Part shown: one piece after another, positions 8,269-16,487 of the stretch
Numbering within the stretch: position 1 is the first letter of the stretch
Layout: each line of letters opens with the position of its first letter
NCBI RefSeq assembly: GCF_000770635.1
Contig: NZ_AVBF01000032.1
Span: 1 to 47,455 of the forward strand
From: Pontibacillus yanchengensis Y32
Lineage (GTDB): Bacteria; Bacillota; Bacilli; Bacillales; BH030062
Direction of reading: 5' to 3'
DNA length: 47,455 bases
The notes under the pieces: generated by a model
Seen by the model: the letters and a program-made list of their open reading frames with translations, nothing else
What the model was told of the DNA's origin: nothing
Database searches by the model: none
Program-made: the position numbers and the translations under genes

Positions 8269-9132
8269 ATGACTGAAGATCGAGAACATTATTATGTGAA
8301 AATGAGAGATGGTACATCTTTGCCTGTTTTTGCTTACAAGTCCCCTTATAAAACAAACGCAACATTGATTCTAATCCACGGAATTACAGCTGAACAACAT
8401 GCATTACAACAGCTTGCTAAGAAATTACAACCAAATGTGAATGTGTTTATCCCTGTTTTAAGAGGTTATGGTGAGCATGAGGGGAGGGGGGACATCAATT
8501 ACTTTGGGCAATATGATCATGACTTAATCGATGTAGCTAAATCAGTTAATAATCAGGGATATAATCGTATTTTTTGGGCGGGTCATTCAATGGGGTGTGC
8601 TAACTTACTTCGAGTGTTAGACAAAAATCTGGTTACATCGGAGGGATTTTTGTTTCTATCCCCATTTTTTCATCCTTCGTTGAAATTATATAAGTATCAA
8701 GGTAAACAAGAAAAGAAACAAGAAGATTTGTACAAGCTTAACTTATTCAAAATCATCAGCTTAGCATCATTAATGAAGATAGGTATTCATCGCTTTATGC
8801 ATAGTAAAGTAGCCATTGTACCTGATGAATTTAAAAAAGGGAACTCATTGCATTTAAGCTTTCGCCTACTATTGTCGAGATTTATAGAAGATGCAAAACA
8901 ACTCCCTTTATCAAAAGCGAATGCGCCTCTTTTAACCCTAATAGGGTCAAATGATGAGGTAACAGATGCGTCTAAATTACAAGCTTGGTGGCAGACTCAA
9001 TCGAGTCATCAATGCACGATTGTGCCTAATGAAGATCATAATACTATTGTACATTGTGATGAAACGATTAAAAGTATAACGCAATGGTTAAAAAACTCTA
9101 TAAGACAAAGCCAAGAGCATACTGCTAATTAA
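8269..9132 (+). CDS. Alpha/beta hydrolase
   Basis: 287-residue soluble alpha/beta-hydrolase of the serine aminopeptidase/lysophospholipase-like group (Hydrolase_4 type). Seen: oxyanion region LILIHGITAEQH (near residue 38), nucleophile elbow AGHSMGCANL with Ser near residue 107, acid in GSNDEVTDAS and histidine in NEDHNTIV near the C-terminus. The middle part is a helical lid rich in basic residues. No signal peptide. ATG 8269 follows AAGAAGGTG. Substrate unknown (esters or acylglycerols are typical for the family). May be cotranscribed with the P1 peptidase, though the intervening 74 bases hold a repeat. Confidence 0.82.
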   Translation: MTEDREHYYVKMRDGTSLPVFAYKSPYKTNATLILIHGITAEQHALQQLAKKLQPNVNVFIPVLRGYGEHEGRGDINYFGQYDHDLIDVAKSVNNQGYNRIFWAGHSMGCANLLRVLDKNLVTSEGFLFLSPFFHPSLKLYKYQGKQEKKQEDLYKLNLFKIISLASLMKIGIHRFMHSKVAIVPDEFKKGNSLHLSFRLLLSRFIEDAKQLPLSKANAPLLTLIGSNDEVTDASKLQAWWQTQSSHQCTIVPNEDHNTIVHCDETIKSITQWLKNSIRQSQEHTAN

Positions 9133-9150
9133 GCAGATGCTTTTTATTCA

Positions 9151-9176
9151 TAAAAAATACTTAGTAGCAACTCCGA
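9151..9176. repeat. 26-bp interspersed repeat, copy 2
   Basis: Second copy of the sequence at 2952-2977 with one substitution. Begins 18 bases after the hydrolase stop codon and, as in copy 1, sits in a gap between convergent genes. Confidence 0.6.
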
Positions 9177-9213
9177 ACACATAAAAATTCAAAACCATTT
9201 TTAACATGATAAT

Positions 9214-9253
9214 AAAAAATCGGATTACTGACTAGAGAGAATCCGATTTTTTT
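9214..9253 (-). terminator. Terminator overlapping a stop codon, probably bidirectional
   Basis: AAAATCGGATT on the left pairs with AATCCGATTTT on the right; the loop contains the TAG stop of the minus-strand hypothetical gene (9232-9234). T-runs exist on both sides, so it can end both convergent genes. Confidence 0.82.
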
Positions 9254-9636
9254 GTATTTGTTTCAATAATTTCTTTAAATTTAATAGCTATTTCATTATT
9301 CTGGACACGGAATTCATCTTTTGCTTTAGAACGTTCTAGAATATTTAAGTTGCTGTTATGATCGATTGCTTCAATATCAATATAAAAAGGTTGGGCATTG
9401 GGACGGTTGATTGTTCCAGAAAGAATTCGAAGTTGTTCTCTTGTTAGTGTCATGATTTCCGCATCTTCCCAACTAATTTCTCCATCATACATATCATCAT
9501 TATATACATGAGCAAAGTGCATAGCTTCCATAACTGCTTCAGCTGCATCAGCATACGCATTGGGACTTCCTATATTTGTGTTCATTAACCCATCTCTAAC
9601 GACAGGTCGATACACAGAGTCGAATTGGTTAGTCAT
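9232..9636 (-). CDS. Hypothetical protein
   Basis: 134-residue acidic soluble protein that I do not recognise. No signal peptide or membrane segment. The first half is alanine- and methionine-rich and helical (AYADAAEAVMEAMHFAHVY), the middle has acidic stretches (NDDMYDGEISWEDAEIM), and the C-terminus is basic and helical. The start is well supported by TAGGAGGG upstream of ATG 9636, and the terminator at the stop codon indicates a genuine transcription unit. Single gene, divergent from the HAD hydrolase. No function proposed. Confidence 0.72.
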   Translation of the reverse strand: MTNQFDSVYRPVVRDGLMNTNIGSPNAYADAAEAVMEAMHFAHVYNDDMYDGEISWEDAEIMTLTREQLRILSGTINRPNAQPFYIDIEAIDHNSNLNILERSKAKDEFRVQNNEIAIKFKEIIETNTKKSDSL

Positions 9637-9786
9637 ATATGATACCCTCCTAATGTGATTATTTCTATTTTGTAGGGATTCGGATAGGAATATACATGAT
9701 TACACTAACTAAAATGTACGATAAAAGTTATATTGGTAAGAAATTCGCCTATTTTCATAGTTCATTCTGTTAATTAACGTATTAAC

Positions 9787-9815
9787 TTGCTAAAATGAGA
9801 ATTATCAAACATATT
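9787..9815 (+). promoter_or_regulatory. Possible sigma-A promoter of HAD gene
   Basis: TTGCTA (9787-9792), 17 bases, CATATT (9810-9815), 23 bases before the start codon. Modest match to the vegetative consensus. Confidence 0.35.
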
Positions 9816-9838
9816 GGAATGAAACTAGGAGGGGTAAG

Positions 9839-10969
9839 ATGGCGACGGATAAAGCGATTCTATTTGATGTAGATGGAGTATTATTAAGTGAAGAACGATA
9901 TTTTGATTCCTCGGCACTAACAGTTTGGGAAATGCTTTATAGTAATCAATACATAGGATTGGATCAATCCATATTTAAAACAGACCTAACAGATGATGAA
10001 ATAAATCAAGTTCGTTCCACAGTATTTGATGAAGATCGTGTTCTTTCTTTTATAAAATCCAGGGGTATTAATGCAAATTGGGATATGGTGTATTTAACCT
10101 TATCTCACCAGATTATTGTGCTATTGCAACAAATTCAATCTAAAGATGAGGCGTTTGTAAACGAATTTTTACATGAAGATATTACCTTAGATTCACTTCA
10201 AAAACTTAATAATAAAGTACAACAACTTGAAGTGAAACCTCAATTCCATTCATTCGTTGAAGATTTTGAAAAGGGTGAAGCAACAAAGCAGGAATTATTA
10301 ACATTCTTAAACGAGATAGCTTATGAAAAATTAGGAGTGAACACAGAAAGTTTTACACGAAACAGTGAGCTATGGACAATCGGCCGTGAGGCATTTCAAG
10401 AATGGTATGTAGGCGAGGAATTAATAGAGAAATCTATTGGAAAACAAGCAAGACAACAAGGTAAAAAAGGATTCATCCAGCATGAAATTCCACTTGCTAA
10501 AGAAGAAGAACTTCAAGCGTTATTTCAGCAACTTCAGTCTGATAATTGGACGATAGGAGTAGGTACAGGAAGACCTAAGCTAGAGACAATTGAACCATTA
10601 AGGGCACTAGGGTTACTTGATTATATAGAAGAGGACCGTATTGTAACAGCTTCGGATGTTCTAGAAGCTGAACAAACACATCCTGATAAGGCTCCACTTG
10701 CAAAGCCACAACCCTACACGTATATACGAAGCTGGTTAACAAAGCAATCAACTATACAACAAGCTTTAGAATATACGTTACCTATTGATGGAGACAAGAT
10801 TCTAATAGTAGGTGACTCAGTGGCTGATGGCTTAGCAGCTCAAACAATGGGAGCTACTTTTGTCGCTGTCTTAACAGGTCTATCAGGTAAAAAGGCTAGA
10901 CCTGATTTCGAAAAAATGAAAGCTGATTATATCATTGATAATGTTGTTGATCTCTCTACCATAATATAA
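9839..10969 (+). CDS. HAD family hydrolase with large cap
   Basis: Haloacid dehalogenase superfamily phosphatase-like protein, 376 residues. Motif I is ILFDVDGVLLS (nucleophile and acid/base aspartates near residues 9 and 11), motif II is VGTGRPK, and motif IV is VGDSVADGLAAQTMGATFVAVLTG, typical of the phosphoglycolate phosphatase branch. About 200 helical residues lie between motif I and motif II, a much larger cap than usual, containing Gln- and Glu-rich helices. Cytoplasmic. ATG 9839 follows AGGAGGGG. Monocistronic, with a terminator directly after. Substrate unknown. Confidence 0.84.
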   Translation: MATDKAILFDVDGVLLSEERYFDSSALTVWEMLYSNQYIGLDQSIFKTDLTDDEINQVRSTVFDEDRVLSFIKSRGINANWDMVYLTLSHQIIVLLQQIQSKDEAFVNEFLHEDITLDSLQKLNNKVQQLEVKPQFHSFVEDFEKGEATKQELLTFLNEIAYEKLGVNTESFTRNSELWTIGREAFQEWYVGEELIEKSIGKQARQQGKKGFIQHEIPLAKEEELQALFQQLQSDNWTIGVGTGRPKLETIEPLRALGLLDYIEEDRIVTASDVLEAEQTHPDKAPLAKPQPYTYIRSWLTKQSTIQQALEYTLPIDGDKILIVGDSVADGLAAQTMGATFVAVLTGLSGKKARPDFEKMKADYIIDNVVDLSTII

Positions 10970-10983
10970 TGTAGCGCAATAAG

Positions 10984-11004
10984 CCGGAGGTTTCTCCGGT
11001 TTTT
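10984..11004 (+). terminator. Intrinsic terminator after HAD gene
   Basis: CCGGAG (10984-10989), loop GTTT, CTCCGG (10994-10999), then TTTTTG. Confidence 0.85.
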
Positions 11005-11017
11005 GTTTTGATAGTAA

Positions 11018-11031
11018 TGATAACGCTTTCA
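11018..11031 (+). promoter_or_regulatory. cre-like CcpA site upstream of proline genes
   Basis: TGATAACGCTTTCA differs from the CcpA consensus TGWAANCGNTNWCA at one position. It abuts the PutR-like operator, a location suited to catabolite control of proline degradation. Inference from sequence. Confidence 0.45.
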
Positions 11032-11057
11032 CATTTTGTGCTTAAACCACAAAATGT
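11031..11057 (+). promoter_or_regulatory. PutR-type operator (10-bp inverted repeat)
   Basis: ACATTTTGTG (11031-11040), seven bases, CACAAAATGT (11048-11057) is a perfect inverted repeat. Its core fits TTGTGG-N5-CCACAA, the B. subtilis PutR/PrcR operator as I recall it, with one difference. Its centre is about 77 bases before the expected transcription start, a typical activator position. Confidence 0.72.
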
Positions 11058-11084
11058 TCAGTAAATGATTGTGTTCCCATCACG

Positions 11085-11114
11085 TTGCTAGAATGTTGCG
11101 AAAATAGTTATAAT
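11085..11114 (+). promoter_or_regulatory. Promoter of proline degradation operon
   Basis: TTGCTA (11085-11090), 18 bases, TATAAT (11109-11114). A perfect -10 with an imperfect -35 at long spacing suits an activator-dependent promoter. Confidence 0.6.
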
Positions 11115-11206
11115 TTTTAATATAGATAACAAATAAAATAAAACCTACGTTATCCCTTCAACATAGAAAGAGATATCGCTAGAGACGATATGGGGGTGTA
11201 GTAATC

Positions 11207-12124
11207 ATGGAAGCTTTGAGTAAGAATTTTTTTCTTTATTTATCAAATAACTCTGTTTTGGATCGTTTAGCAAAGAAATGGGGTCCAAAATTTGGGGCAG
11301 ATAAAATCGTAGGTGGGGAGACATTTGAACAAGCTGTTCCCTTAATTCAACAATTGAACAATCAAGGACTGCATATTACTGTAGACCATCTTGGGGAGTT
11401 TGTTTCCTCAGAGGAAGAAGCAAGAAATCGAGCAAAAGAATGTGTCGATACAATTCGAAGCATTAGTAGTAACCAACTGCAATCACAAGTCTCAGTGAAA
11501 CTAACTTCACTTGGGCTCGATATTCGCCATGATTTAGTTTGGGAAAACATGATTAATATTATGGAAGAAGCCAAAAAACATAATGTCGTAATTACAATTG
11601 ATATGGAAGATTCTACACGAACACAGAAGACATTAGAAATGTATAAAGCTTTAAAAGAGAAATACGACAATATTGGGACGGTCATACAATCTTATTTGTA
11701 TCGCTCCAGTGAAGACTTAGATGATTTAAATTCTTATGATCCCTACCTTCGCTTAGTGAAAGGTGCTTATAAGGAATCTGGTAAAGTGGCATTTGTTGAA
11801 AAATCGTATGTTGATGATAACTTAAAACATTTGATTAAAAAGAATCTACTAAATGGTAACTATACAGCAGTAGCAAGCCACGATGATGCCATGATTGAAT
11901 ATACAAAATCATTTGCAAAAGAGAACAATATTCCATCAGATCAATTTGAATTCCAAATGCTTTATGGCATGAGAAATGATACCCAACTTGCACTTTTAAA
12001 AGAAGGCTATAAAGTAAGGGTGTATCTACCTTATGGAGATGATTGGTATGGATATTTTATGCGACGTTTAGCCGAAAGACCGGCAAATGTGGCATTTGCA
12101 GTGAAAGGTATTTTTAAAAAATAA
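11207..12124 (+). CDS. putB: Proline dehydrogenase
   Basis: FAD-dependent proline dehydrogenase, first step of proline catabolism (proline to pyrroline-5-carboxylate), 305 residues, monofunctional as in Gram-positives. Family blocks seen: GGETFEQAVPLIQQLN and TVDHLGEFV early, VSVKLTSLGLD, ITIDMEDSTRTQ, VIQSYLYRS, RLVKGAYKE, and the C-terminal FEFQMLYGMR and RVYLPYG plus YFMRRLAERP, which hold the substrate- and FAD-binding arginines. Electrons go to the membrane quinone pool. ATG 11207 follows GGGGGTG. First gene of the put unit; the aldehyde dehydrogenase follows after 57 bases. Regulation by PutR and possibly CcpA is suggested by the upstream sites. Confidence 0.95.
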   Translation: MEALSKNFFLYLSNNSVLDRLAKKWGPKFGADKIVGGETFEQAVPLIQQLNNQGLHITVDHLGEFVSSEEEARNRAKECVDTIRSISSNQLQSQVSVKLTSLGLDIRHDLVWENMINIMEEAKKHNVVITIDMEDSTRTQKTLEMYKALKEKYDNIGTVIQSYLYRSSEDLDDLNSYDPYLRLVKGAYKESGKVAFVEKSYVDDNLKHLIKKNLLNGNYTAVASHDDAMIEYTKSFAKENNIPSDQFEFQMLYGMRNDTQLALLKEGYKVRVYLPYGDDWYGYFMRRLAERPANVAFAVKGIFKK

Positions 12125-12145
12125 AGAATAATGTTAATGTTATGA

Positions 12146-12159
12146 TAAAAGCGTTTCCA
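12146..12159 (+). promoter_or_regulatory. cre-like site between putB and the dehydrogenase gene
   Basis: TAAAAGCGTTTCCA matches the CcpA consensus at all but one position. A cre inside a transcription unit could act as a roadblock; no independent promoter is clear here. Confidence 0.35.
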
Positions 12160-12181
12160 AATAAGAAAGGAGAATTATTTT

Positions 12182-13729
12182 ATGTACACACCATTCAAAC
12201 ACGAACCATTTACTGATTTTACTGTAGAGGAAAATAAAAAAGCTTTCGAGGCTGCTTTAGAGCATGTAAAAGGTGAACTAAACAAAGATCATGACCTTCT
12301 AGTTAATGGCGAACACATACAAACAGAAGATAAAATTGTCTCCATCAACCCTGCTAACAAAGAAGAAGTTGTAGGACGAGTATCAAAAGCAAATCAAGAG
12401 ATTGCCGAGGAAGCAATGCAAGCTGCTGTTACCTCATTTGAAGATTGGAGAAAGTGGTCTCCCGAAGCTCGCGCTGGTGTTTTCTTCCGTGCTGCAGCTA
12501 AAATCCGACGTCGTAAGCATGAATTTTCCGCATATCTTGTTTATGAAGTAGGTAAACCTTGGAAAGAAGCAGATGCTGATACGGCAGAAGCAATTGACTT
12601 CTTAGAATATTATGCTCGACAAATGATCGAGCTTGGCGAAGGAAAACATGTGGAAAGCCGTGAAGGGGAACAAAACCGTTATATCTATCAGCCTACTGGT
12701 GTGGCAGTAGTCATTCCACCATGGAACCTAGCATTTGCTATTATGGCTGGTACAACAGTGGCTCCTCTAGTAACTGGTAACACTGTGCTGCTTAAGCCTG
12801 CAAGTAATAGTCCAGTAATTGCATCTAAATTTGTAGAAGTACTTGAAGATTCTGGTCTTCCTAAAGGTGTTTTAAACTTTGTTCCAGGTAGCGGTAAAGA
12901 AGTTGGAGACTATTTAGTAGATCATCCAAAAACAGCTCTTATCTCATTCACAGGCTCTCGTGATGTTGGTACACGTATTATCGAGAGAGCATCTAAAGTA
13001 CAGCCAGGACAAACACATCTAAAACAAGTGATTGCTGAAATGGGTGGTAAAGACACGGTTGTCGTTGACAGTAGTGCTGATATTGATACAGCTGTAGATG
13101 CTATCGTTGTATCTGCATTCGGATTCTCTGGTCAGAAATGTTCCTCTGGTTCCCGTGCTGTCGTACACGAAGATGTTTATGACGAAGTACTAGAACGAGT
13201 TGCAAAAGTAACAAGTGAACTTTCTGTAGGAAATGCTAGTGAATCAAATGTCTATATGGGACCAGTTGTTGACCAAGCTGCATATGACAAAATCATGGGT
13301 TACATGGAAGTAGGAAAAGAAGAAGGACGCCTTGTTGTAGGCGGTACAGGTGATGACTCTAAAGGATTCTTCATCCAACCAACTGTTTTTGCAGATCTTG
13401 ATCCGAAATCTCGTATGCAACAAGAAGAAATCTTCGGTCCAGTGGTTTGCTTTACTAAAGCGAAAGACTTTGATGAAGCAATCGAAATTGCAAATAACAC
13501 AGAATACGGTTTAACTGGTGCCGTCATTACAGAAGATCGCCAGCATATCGAACGTGCTGCACGTGATTTCCACGTAGGTAACCTATACTTTAACCGTAAT
13601 TGCACAGGAGCGATTGTAGGCTATCAACCATTTGGAGGCTTCAAAATGTCAGGTACAGACTCCAAAGCCGGTGGCCCAGATTACCTAGCTCTTCACATGC
13701 AAGCAAAAACTATTTCTGAAATGTTATAA
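12182..13729 (+). CDS. pruA: L-glutamate gamma-semialdehyde (P5C) dehydrogenase
   Basis: NAD-dependent aldehyde dehydrogenase that finishes proline degradation by oxidising glutamate semialdehyde to glutamate (RocA/PutC type), 515 residues, the standard monofunctional length. Visible: [10 protein letters not shown] and the cofactor segment [22 protein letters not shown], catalytic Glu in VIAEMGGKD (near residue 286), catalytic Cys in [13 protein letters not shown] (near residue 320), and [16 protein letters not shown] at the end. ATG 12182 follows AAGGAGA. It lies in the put operon behind proline dehydrogenase, so it is the PutC functional equivalent rather than an arginine-pathway gene (context inference). 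No putP proline transporter is next to it, unlike the B. subtilis putBCP order. Confidence 0.95.
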   Translation: MYTPFKHEPFTDFTVEENKKAFEAALEHVKGELNKDHDLLVNGEHIQTEDKIVSINPANKEEVVGRVSKANQEIAEEAMQAAVTSFEDWRKWSPEARAGVFFRAAAKIRRRKHEFSAYLVYEVGKPWKEADADTAEAIDFLEYYARQMIELGEGKHVESREGEQNRYIYQPTGVAVVIPPWNLAFAIMAGTTVAPLVTGNTVLLKPASNSPVIASKFVEVLEDSGLPKGVLNFVPGSGKEVGDYLVDHPKTALISFTGSRDVGTRIIERASKVQPGQTHLKQVIAEMGGKDTVVVDSSADIDTAVDAIVVSAFGFSGQKCSSGSRAVVHEDVYDEVLERVAKVTSELSVGNASESNVYMGPVVDQAAYDKIMGYMEVGKEEGRLVVGGTGDDSKGFFIQPTVFADLDPKSRMQQEEIFGPVVCFTKAKDFDEAIEIANNTEYGLTGAVITEDRQHIERAARDFHVGNLYFNRNCTGAIVGYQPFGGFKMSGTDSKAGGPDYLALHMQAKTISEML

Positions 13730-13756
13730 AACTAGATACTACACTAGCAAAAATAC

Positions 13757-13790
13757 AAGCATGTGGCTTTTGATAGCCACATGCTTTTTT
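13757..13790 (+). terminator. Intrinsic terminator of the proline operon
   Basis: AAGCATGTGGCT (13757-13768), loop TTTGAT, AGCCACATGCTT (13775-13786), then more T. Perfect 12-bp stem. Confidence 0.9.
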
Positions 13791-13817
13791 AGATTTTCTG
13801 CATTTTGTTCCATATAA

Positions 13818-14051
13818 GAGGTATAATCTTGAGACTTGAAATCGAGATAAATTAGTAATCGTAAAATAGTGGAATGTTTCCGTTGCTTTTGTGAAAATAA
13901 AGGTGGCCGTGGAACAACTCGCGTCCTGCCGGCGAGCTGGCAAGCTACCTTCGGGAAGAACGCCCTCAGGGGATCTTGCCTACCTCTTTCTCCGGCGGGA
14001 GTCTCCTTGTTCCACGGCCACCTTTGCTATTGTTGGGAGAAACGGAAACAT
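13818..14051 (+). repeat. Structured dispersed repeat, full copy A (plus orientation)
   Basis: Leader hairpin ATCTTGA/TCGAGAT (13826-13832, 13842-13848) with loop GACTTGAAA. Outer helix ATGTTTCCGTT (13874-13884) with AACGGAAACAT (14041-14051). After an internal loop comes a perfect 19-bp helix, 13899-13917 with 14007-14025. The core holds CTCGC/GCGAG (13918-13922, 13932-13936), GGCAAG/CTTGCC (13939-13944, 13975-13980) and CTCC/GGAG (13990-13993, 13998-14001). It is GC-rich compared with its surroundings. Copy B at 14405-14183 repeats the whole plan with compensatory changes. The sequence recalls a common Bacillaceae GC-rich intergenic repeat whose function I do not know. Confidence 0.8.
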
Positions 14052-14114
14052 GGCGAGGTATGAATAAATGGTATTTTTCTGAGTTATAGTCTACACACTC
14101 GTACGTCTAGTGTA

Positions 14115-14157
14115 CCAAATGAAGGTTTTCACTAAGATGTGAACATCTTGTTTGGTA
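14115..14157. other. Spacer hairpin between the two structured repeats
   Basis: ACCAAA (14115-14120) and TTTGGT (14152-14157) enclose AAGATGT-GA-ACATCTT (14134-14149). Apart from this palindrome I see no gene or promoter I would defend in 14052-14182. Confidence 0.4.
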
Positions 14158-14182
14158 GGAGAGTGGTACTACAATTAACCGC

Positions 14183-14405
14183 GGGTCCGATAGCCATTAC
14201 CCGGATGGGGGTTAAGGGGGAACTGCGAGACTCCCGCGGGAGAAAGAGGTTGGTGAGACCCCGGAGGGAGCGAAGCGAGTGAGAAGGCTCACCAGCTCGC
14301 CCGCAGGAAAGCGAGTTGTTCCATCGTAACCCCCTCCACTATTTAAGTATCGGACCCTCCATCTTTTGGAAATATCTCGAACCCAAGTCTTCAAGATAAT
14401 GGGGC
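14183..14405 (-). repeat. Structured dispersed repeat, full copy B (minus orientation)
   Basis: Mirror-image partner of copy A. The leader hairpin arms are 14374-14381 and 14390-14397; the outer helix is GGGTCCGATA (14183-14192) with TATCGGACCC (14348-14357); the middle helix is GGGGGTTA (14207-14214) with TAACCCCC (14327-14334) plus GGAAC/GTTCC. Core helices: CTCCCGCGGGAG (14231-14242), GGTGAG/CTCACC (14252-14257, 14288-14293), CTCGC/GCGAG (14296-14300, 14311-14315). Helix positions match copy A although the stem sequences differ. The leader is on the right, next to the putR promoter region. Confidence 0.8.
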
Positions 14406-14573
14406 TTTAATGAAACATTAACAACAAAAAAACAAACTATAGCCAAATAAAATGAATGTTGTAAATCGTAAACCTTTTTCTTTTGGTAGGAAATAGATAT
14501 AATAGGCAGTGCATACAGAAGAAATTTTCTAATAACAGATATGCATTCAATTGAATAAGAAAGGGAATGCCAT

Positions 14574-15857
14574 GTGGATGCGAAACAGCTTATTTTCCAA
14601 ACCGAGGACATACATAAAGCAACAGAACTGATAAGCTCAAGCCTAAAAAAGCCAGTTATTATTGAGAATAAAAATTTCGAACTCATATCATATAGTTCAT
14701 CTTTAGATGAATTTGATCAAACGCAACAAAAAACAATTCTCTCTAAGAAATGTCCTGTATTTATAATTGATCGTTTGAAGAAGGAAGGCATTGTTCAAAA
14801 ATTAGAGAAACAACCAAGTCCTATTAGGGTAGGTCCTATTGAGGAACTGGGATTTTACCAACGTGTGGTTATAGCTGCAAATCATTTACGCCATACAATG
14901 GGATATATTTGGATTCAAGAAGCAACAACACCGCTTCAAGAAGAGGACTTAGCATTCTTAGAAGAAATCACTCCTCATATTGGTAAACTCATATATGATG
15001 TGTATAACAAGTTAAATGCCTCGGATAGCCGTAAGGATGAATTACTATGGAAACTCATTCATCAAGAGTATGGAAGTGAACAACAGTTTAGACATGATGC
15101 AACTATTGCGAAACTCACTCTACCTGAACGTTTTTCTGTGCTTATCTTTTCTTTAACCAATCCTCAGCAGAGGTATTTATTAGACTATCTTCAAGAAATC
15201 GTAAATAACTTTCCAGAAAGGAAACGTATTTACTTACTAAAAACGGAATTTCAAATTGTGATGATTGTTCATGGTAATAGAGAAGATGAAGGGTTGATTA
15301 CAGAAGAAGCTCGTTATGTTATCTATAAAATTAAAGAGCAGATTGGTTACGCCGAATTCTATAGGTTTATGATTGGTCTAGGTAAGGAATACCAGCGACT
15401 AATCGATGTGCGAAAAAGTTTTCTAGAAGCGTTAGAAGTTATTGAAACAGCAAACTTTATTGAACCGAGACCAGAAACAATGCCTCGTGAGTTCTCTAAA
15501 TTAGGTGTATATCGATACTTAGCTACTTTATATGAAAAGAATAGCTCAGAAGATTACTTTAGCCATGATTTACTAAGGTTAATCAGTAAGGATATCGACA
15601 GTCATACTGATTTACTAAAGACATTAGAAGTGTATCTTGCCAATAATGGGAAGGGTAAGCAATCAGCTAATGAATTATTTATCCACCCAAATACGCTGAA
15701 TTATCGTATTAAACAAATTCTAGAAATCACCAATATAGACTTTAATGATTTTAATATGAAGAGCTATCTATACACTGAATTACTATTATTAAACAATGTT
15801 CCGGCTTACTACAAACGCTATAAAGATGCGATTAAAACAAACTTAGGAAAAGAGTGA
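14574..15857 (+). CDS. putR: PucR-family transcriptional activator PutR
   Basis: 427-residue PucR-type regulator, the proline-responsive activator of the put operon in B. subtilis (PutR/PrcR); the assignment rests on family and position. The N-terminal half (from QLIFQTEDIHKATELISSSL) is a ligand-sensing domain with GAF-like features (GFYQRVVIAANHLRHTMGYIW). The C-terminus has the PucR helix-turn-helix: LLKTLEVYLANNGKGKQSANELFIHPNTLNYRIKQI is its core, in residues about 355-400. GTG start at 14574 follows AAAGGGAA. It lies downstream of the catabolic genes, separated by two structured repeats, and is transcribed from its own region; the matching operator is at 11031. Confidence 0.88.
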   Translation: MDAKQLIFQTEDIHKATELISSSLKKPVIIENKNFELISYSSSLDEFDQTQQKTILSKKCPVFIIDRLKKEGIVQKLEKQPSPIRVGPIEELGFYQRVVIAANHLRHTMGYIWIQEATTPLQEEDLAFLEEITPHIGKLIYDVYNKLNASDSRKDELLWKLIHQEYGSEQQFRHDATIAKLTLPERFSVLIFSLTNPQQRYLLDYLQEIVNNFPERKRIYLLKTEFQIVMIVHGNREDEGLITEEARYVIYKIKEQIGYAEFYRFMIGLGKEYQRLIDVRKSFLEALEVIETANFIEPRPETMPREFSKLGVYRYLATLYEKNSSEDYFSHDLLRLISKDIDSHTDLLKTLEVYLANNGKGKQSANELFIHPNTLNYRIKQILEITNIDFNDFNMKSYLYTELLLLNNVPAYYKRYKDAIKTNLGKE

Positions 15858-15863
15858 AACAAT

Positions 15864-15894
15864 GCGCATTTCTCAAGGGATTTGCGCTATTTTC
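15864..15894 (+). terminator. Weak terminator after putR
   Basis: GCGCA (15864-15868) pairs with TGCGC (15883-15887), with an inner TCTC/GGGA helix, followed by TATTTT. The T-run is short. Confidence 0.45.
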
Positions 15895-15935
15895 TATTTA
15901 TACCATTCTAGTAGTCTACAAAAGGAGAGATACTT

Positions 15936-16478
15936 ATGAAAGCTTGGAAAACGTTAGACTCAGAATATATAGTTCAGTCCCCTTTTGGTAATGTTCGAAG
16001 AGATAAATGCGAACTACCGAATGGAAACATAATCGATGACTTTTATGTAAATGAATATAGTGACTGGGTTAATGCGATTGTAATAACAAAAGAAAAGAAG
16101 GTGGTATTAGTAAAACAATACCGACAAGGAGCAAAAGAGTTCTTCGCTGAAATTCCTGGTGGCATGAGTGAAGAAGGGGAGACATATGAAGCTGGAATAT
16201 TGAGAGAAGTACAAGAAGAAACTGGGTTTACTTCAGATGATCCTCCTGTACTATTGGGTGAGTTTATGGTAAATCCAGCTGAACAAAATAATAAAGTACA
16301 TACATTTCTAATATCAAATGCATATCCAGCATTTCAACAGCACCTTGATGAGAATGAAGACATCGAAATAGAGGTTATAGAATTAGATAGTTTGAAAGAT
16401 AGAATTGAACAAGGAAAGCTTACACAGCTTTTTACAGTAACAGCTTATTCCATAGCAGTAGCCAGAGGTCTAGTATAA
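15936..16478 (+). CDS. Nudix hydrolase (ADP-ribose pyrophosphatase-like)
   Basis: 180-residue Nudix enzyme. A complete Nudix box is present around residues 68-90: GMSEEGETYEAGILREVQEE followed by TGF, fitting GX5EX7REUXEEXGU exactly. The upstream KKVVLVKQYRQGAKEFFAEIPGG is typical of the ADP-ribose pyrophosphatase (NudF) branch, but a short NMN, GDP-mannose or other NDP-X substrate cannot be excluded. Acts in the cytoplasm with Mg ions. ATG 15936 follows AAGGAGAG. It stands 78 bases after putR on the same strand and faces the convergent tetR gene only 9 bases from its stop. Confidence 0.85.
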   Translation: MKAWKTLDSEYIVQSPFGNVRRDKCELPNGNIIDDFYVNEYSDWVNAIVITKEKKVVLVKQYRQGAKEFFAEIPGGMSEEGETYEAGILREVQEETGFTSDDPPVLLGEFMVNPAEQNNKVHTFLISNAYPAFQQHLDENEDIEIEVIELDSLKDRIEQGKLTQLFTVTAYSIAVARGLV

Positions 16479-16487
16479 TTACTTTCA

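Noticed and set aside
13300-13605. Antisense frames over pruA and other genes
   Set aside because: They mirror the codon pattern of the opposite-strand genes and have no start signals.
13869-14063. Open frames within the structured repeats (also 14212-14394)
   Set aside because: They lie inside the palindromic helices, lack convincing ribosome binding sites and match no family.
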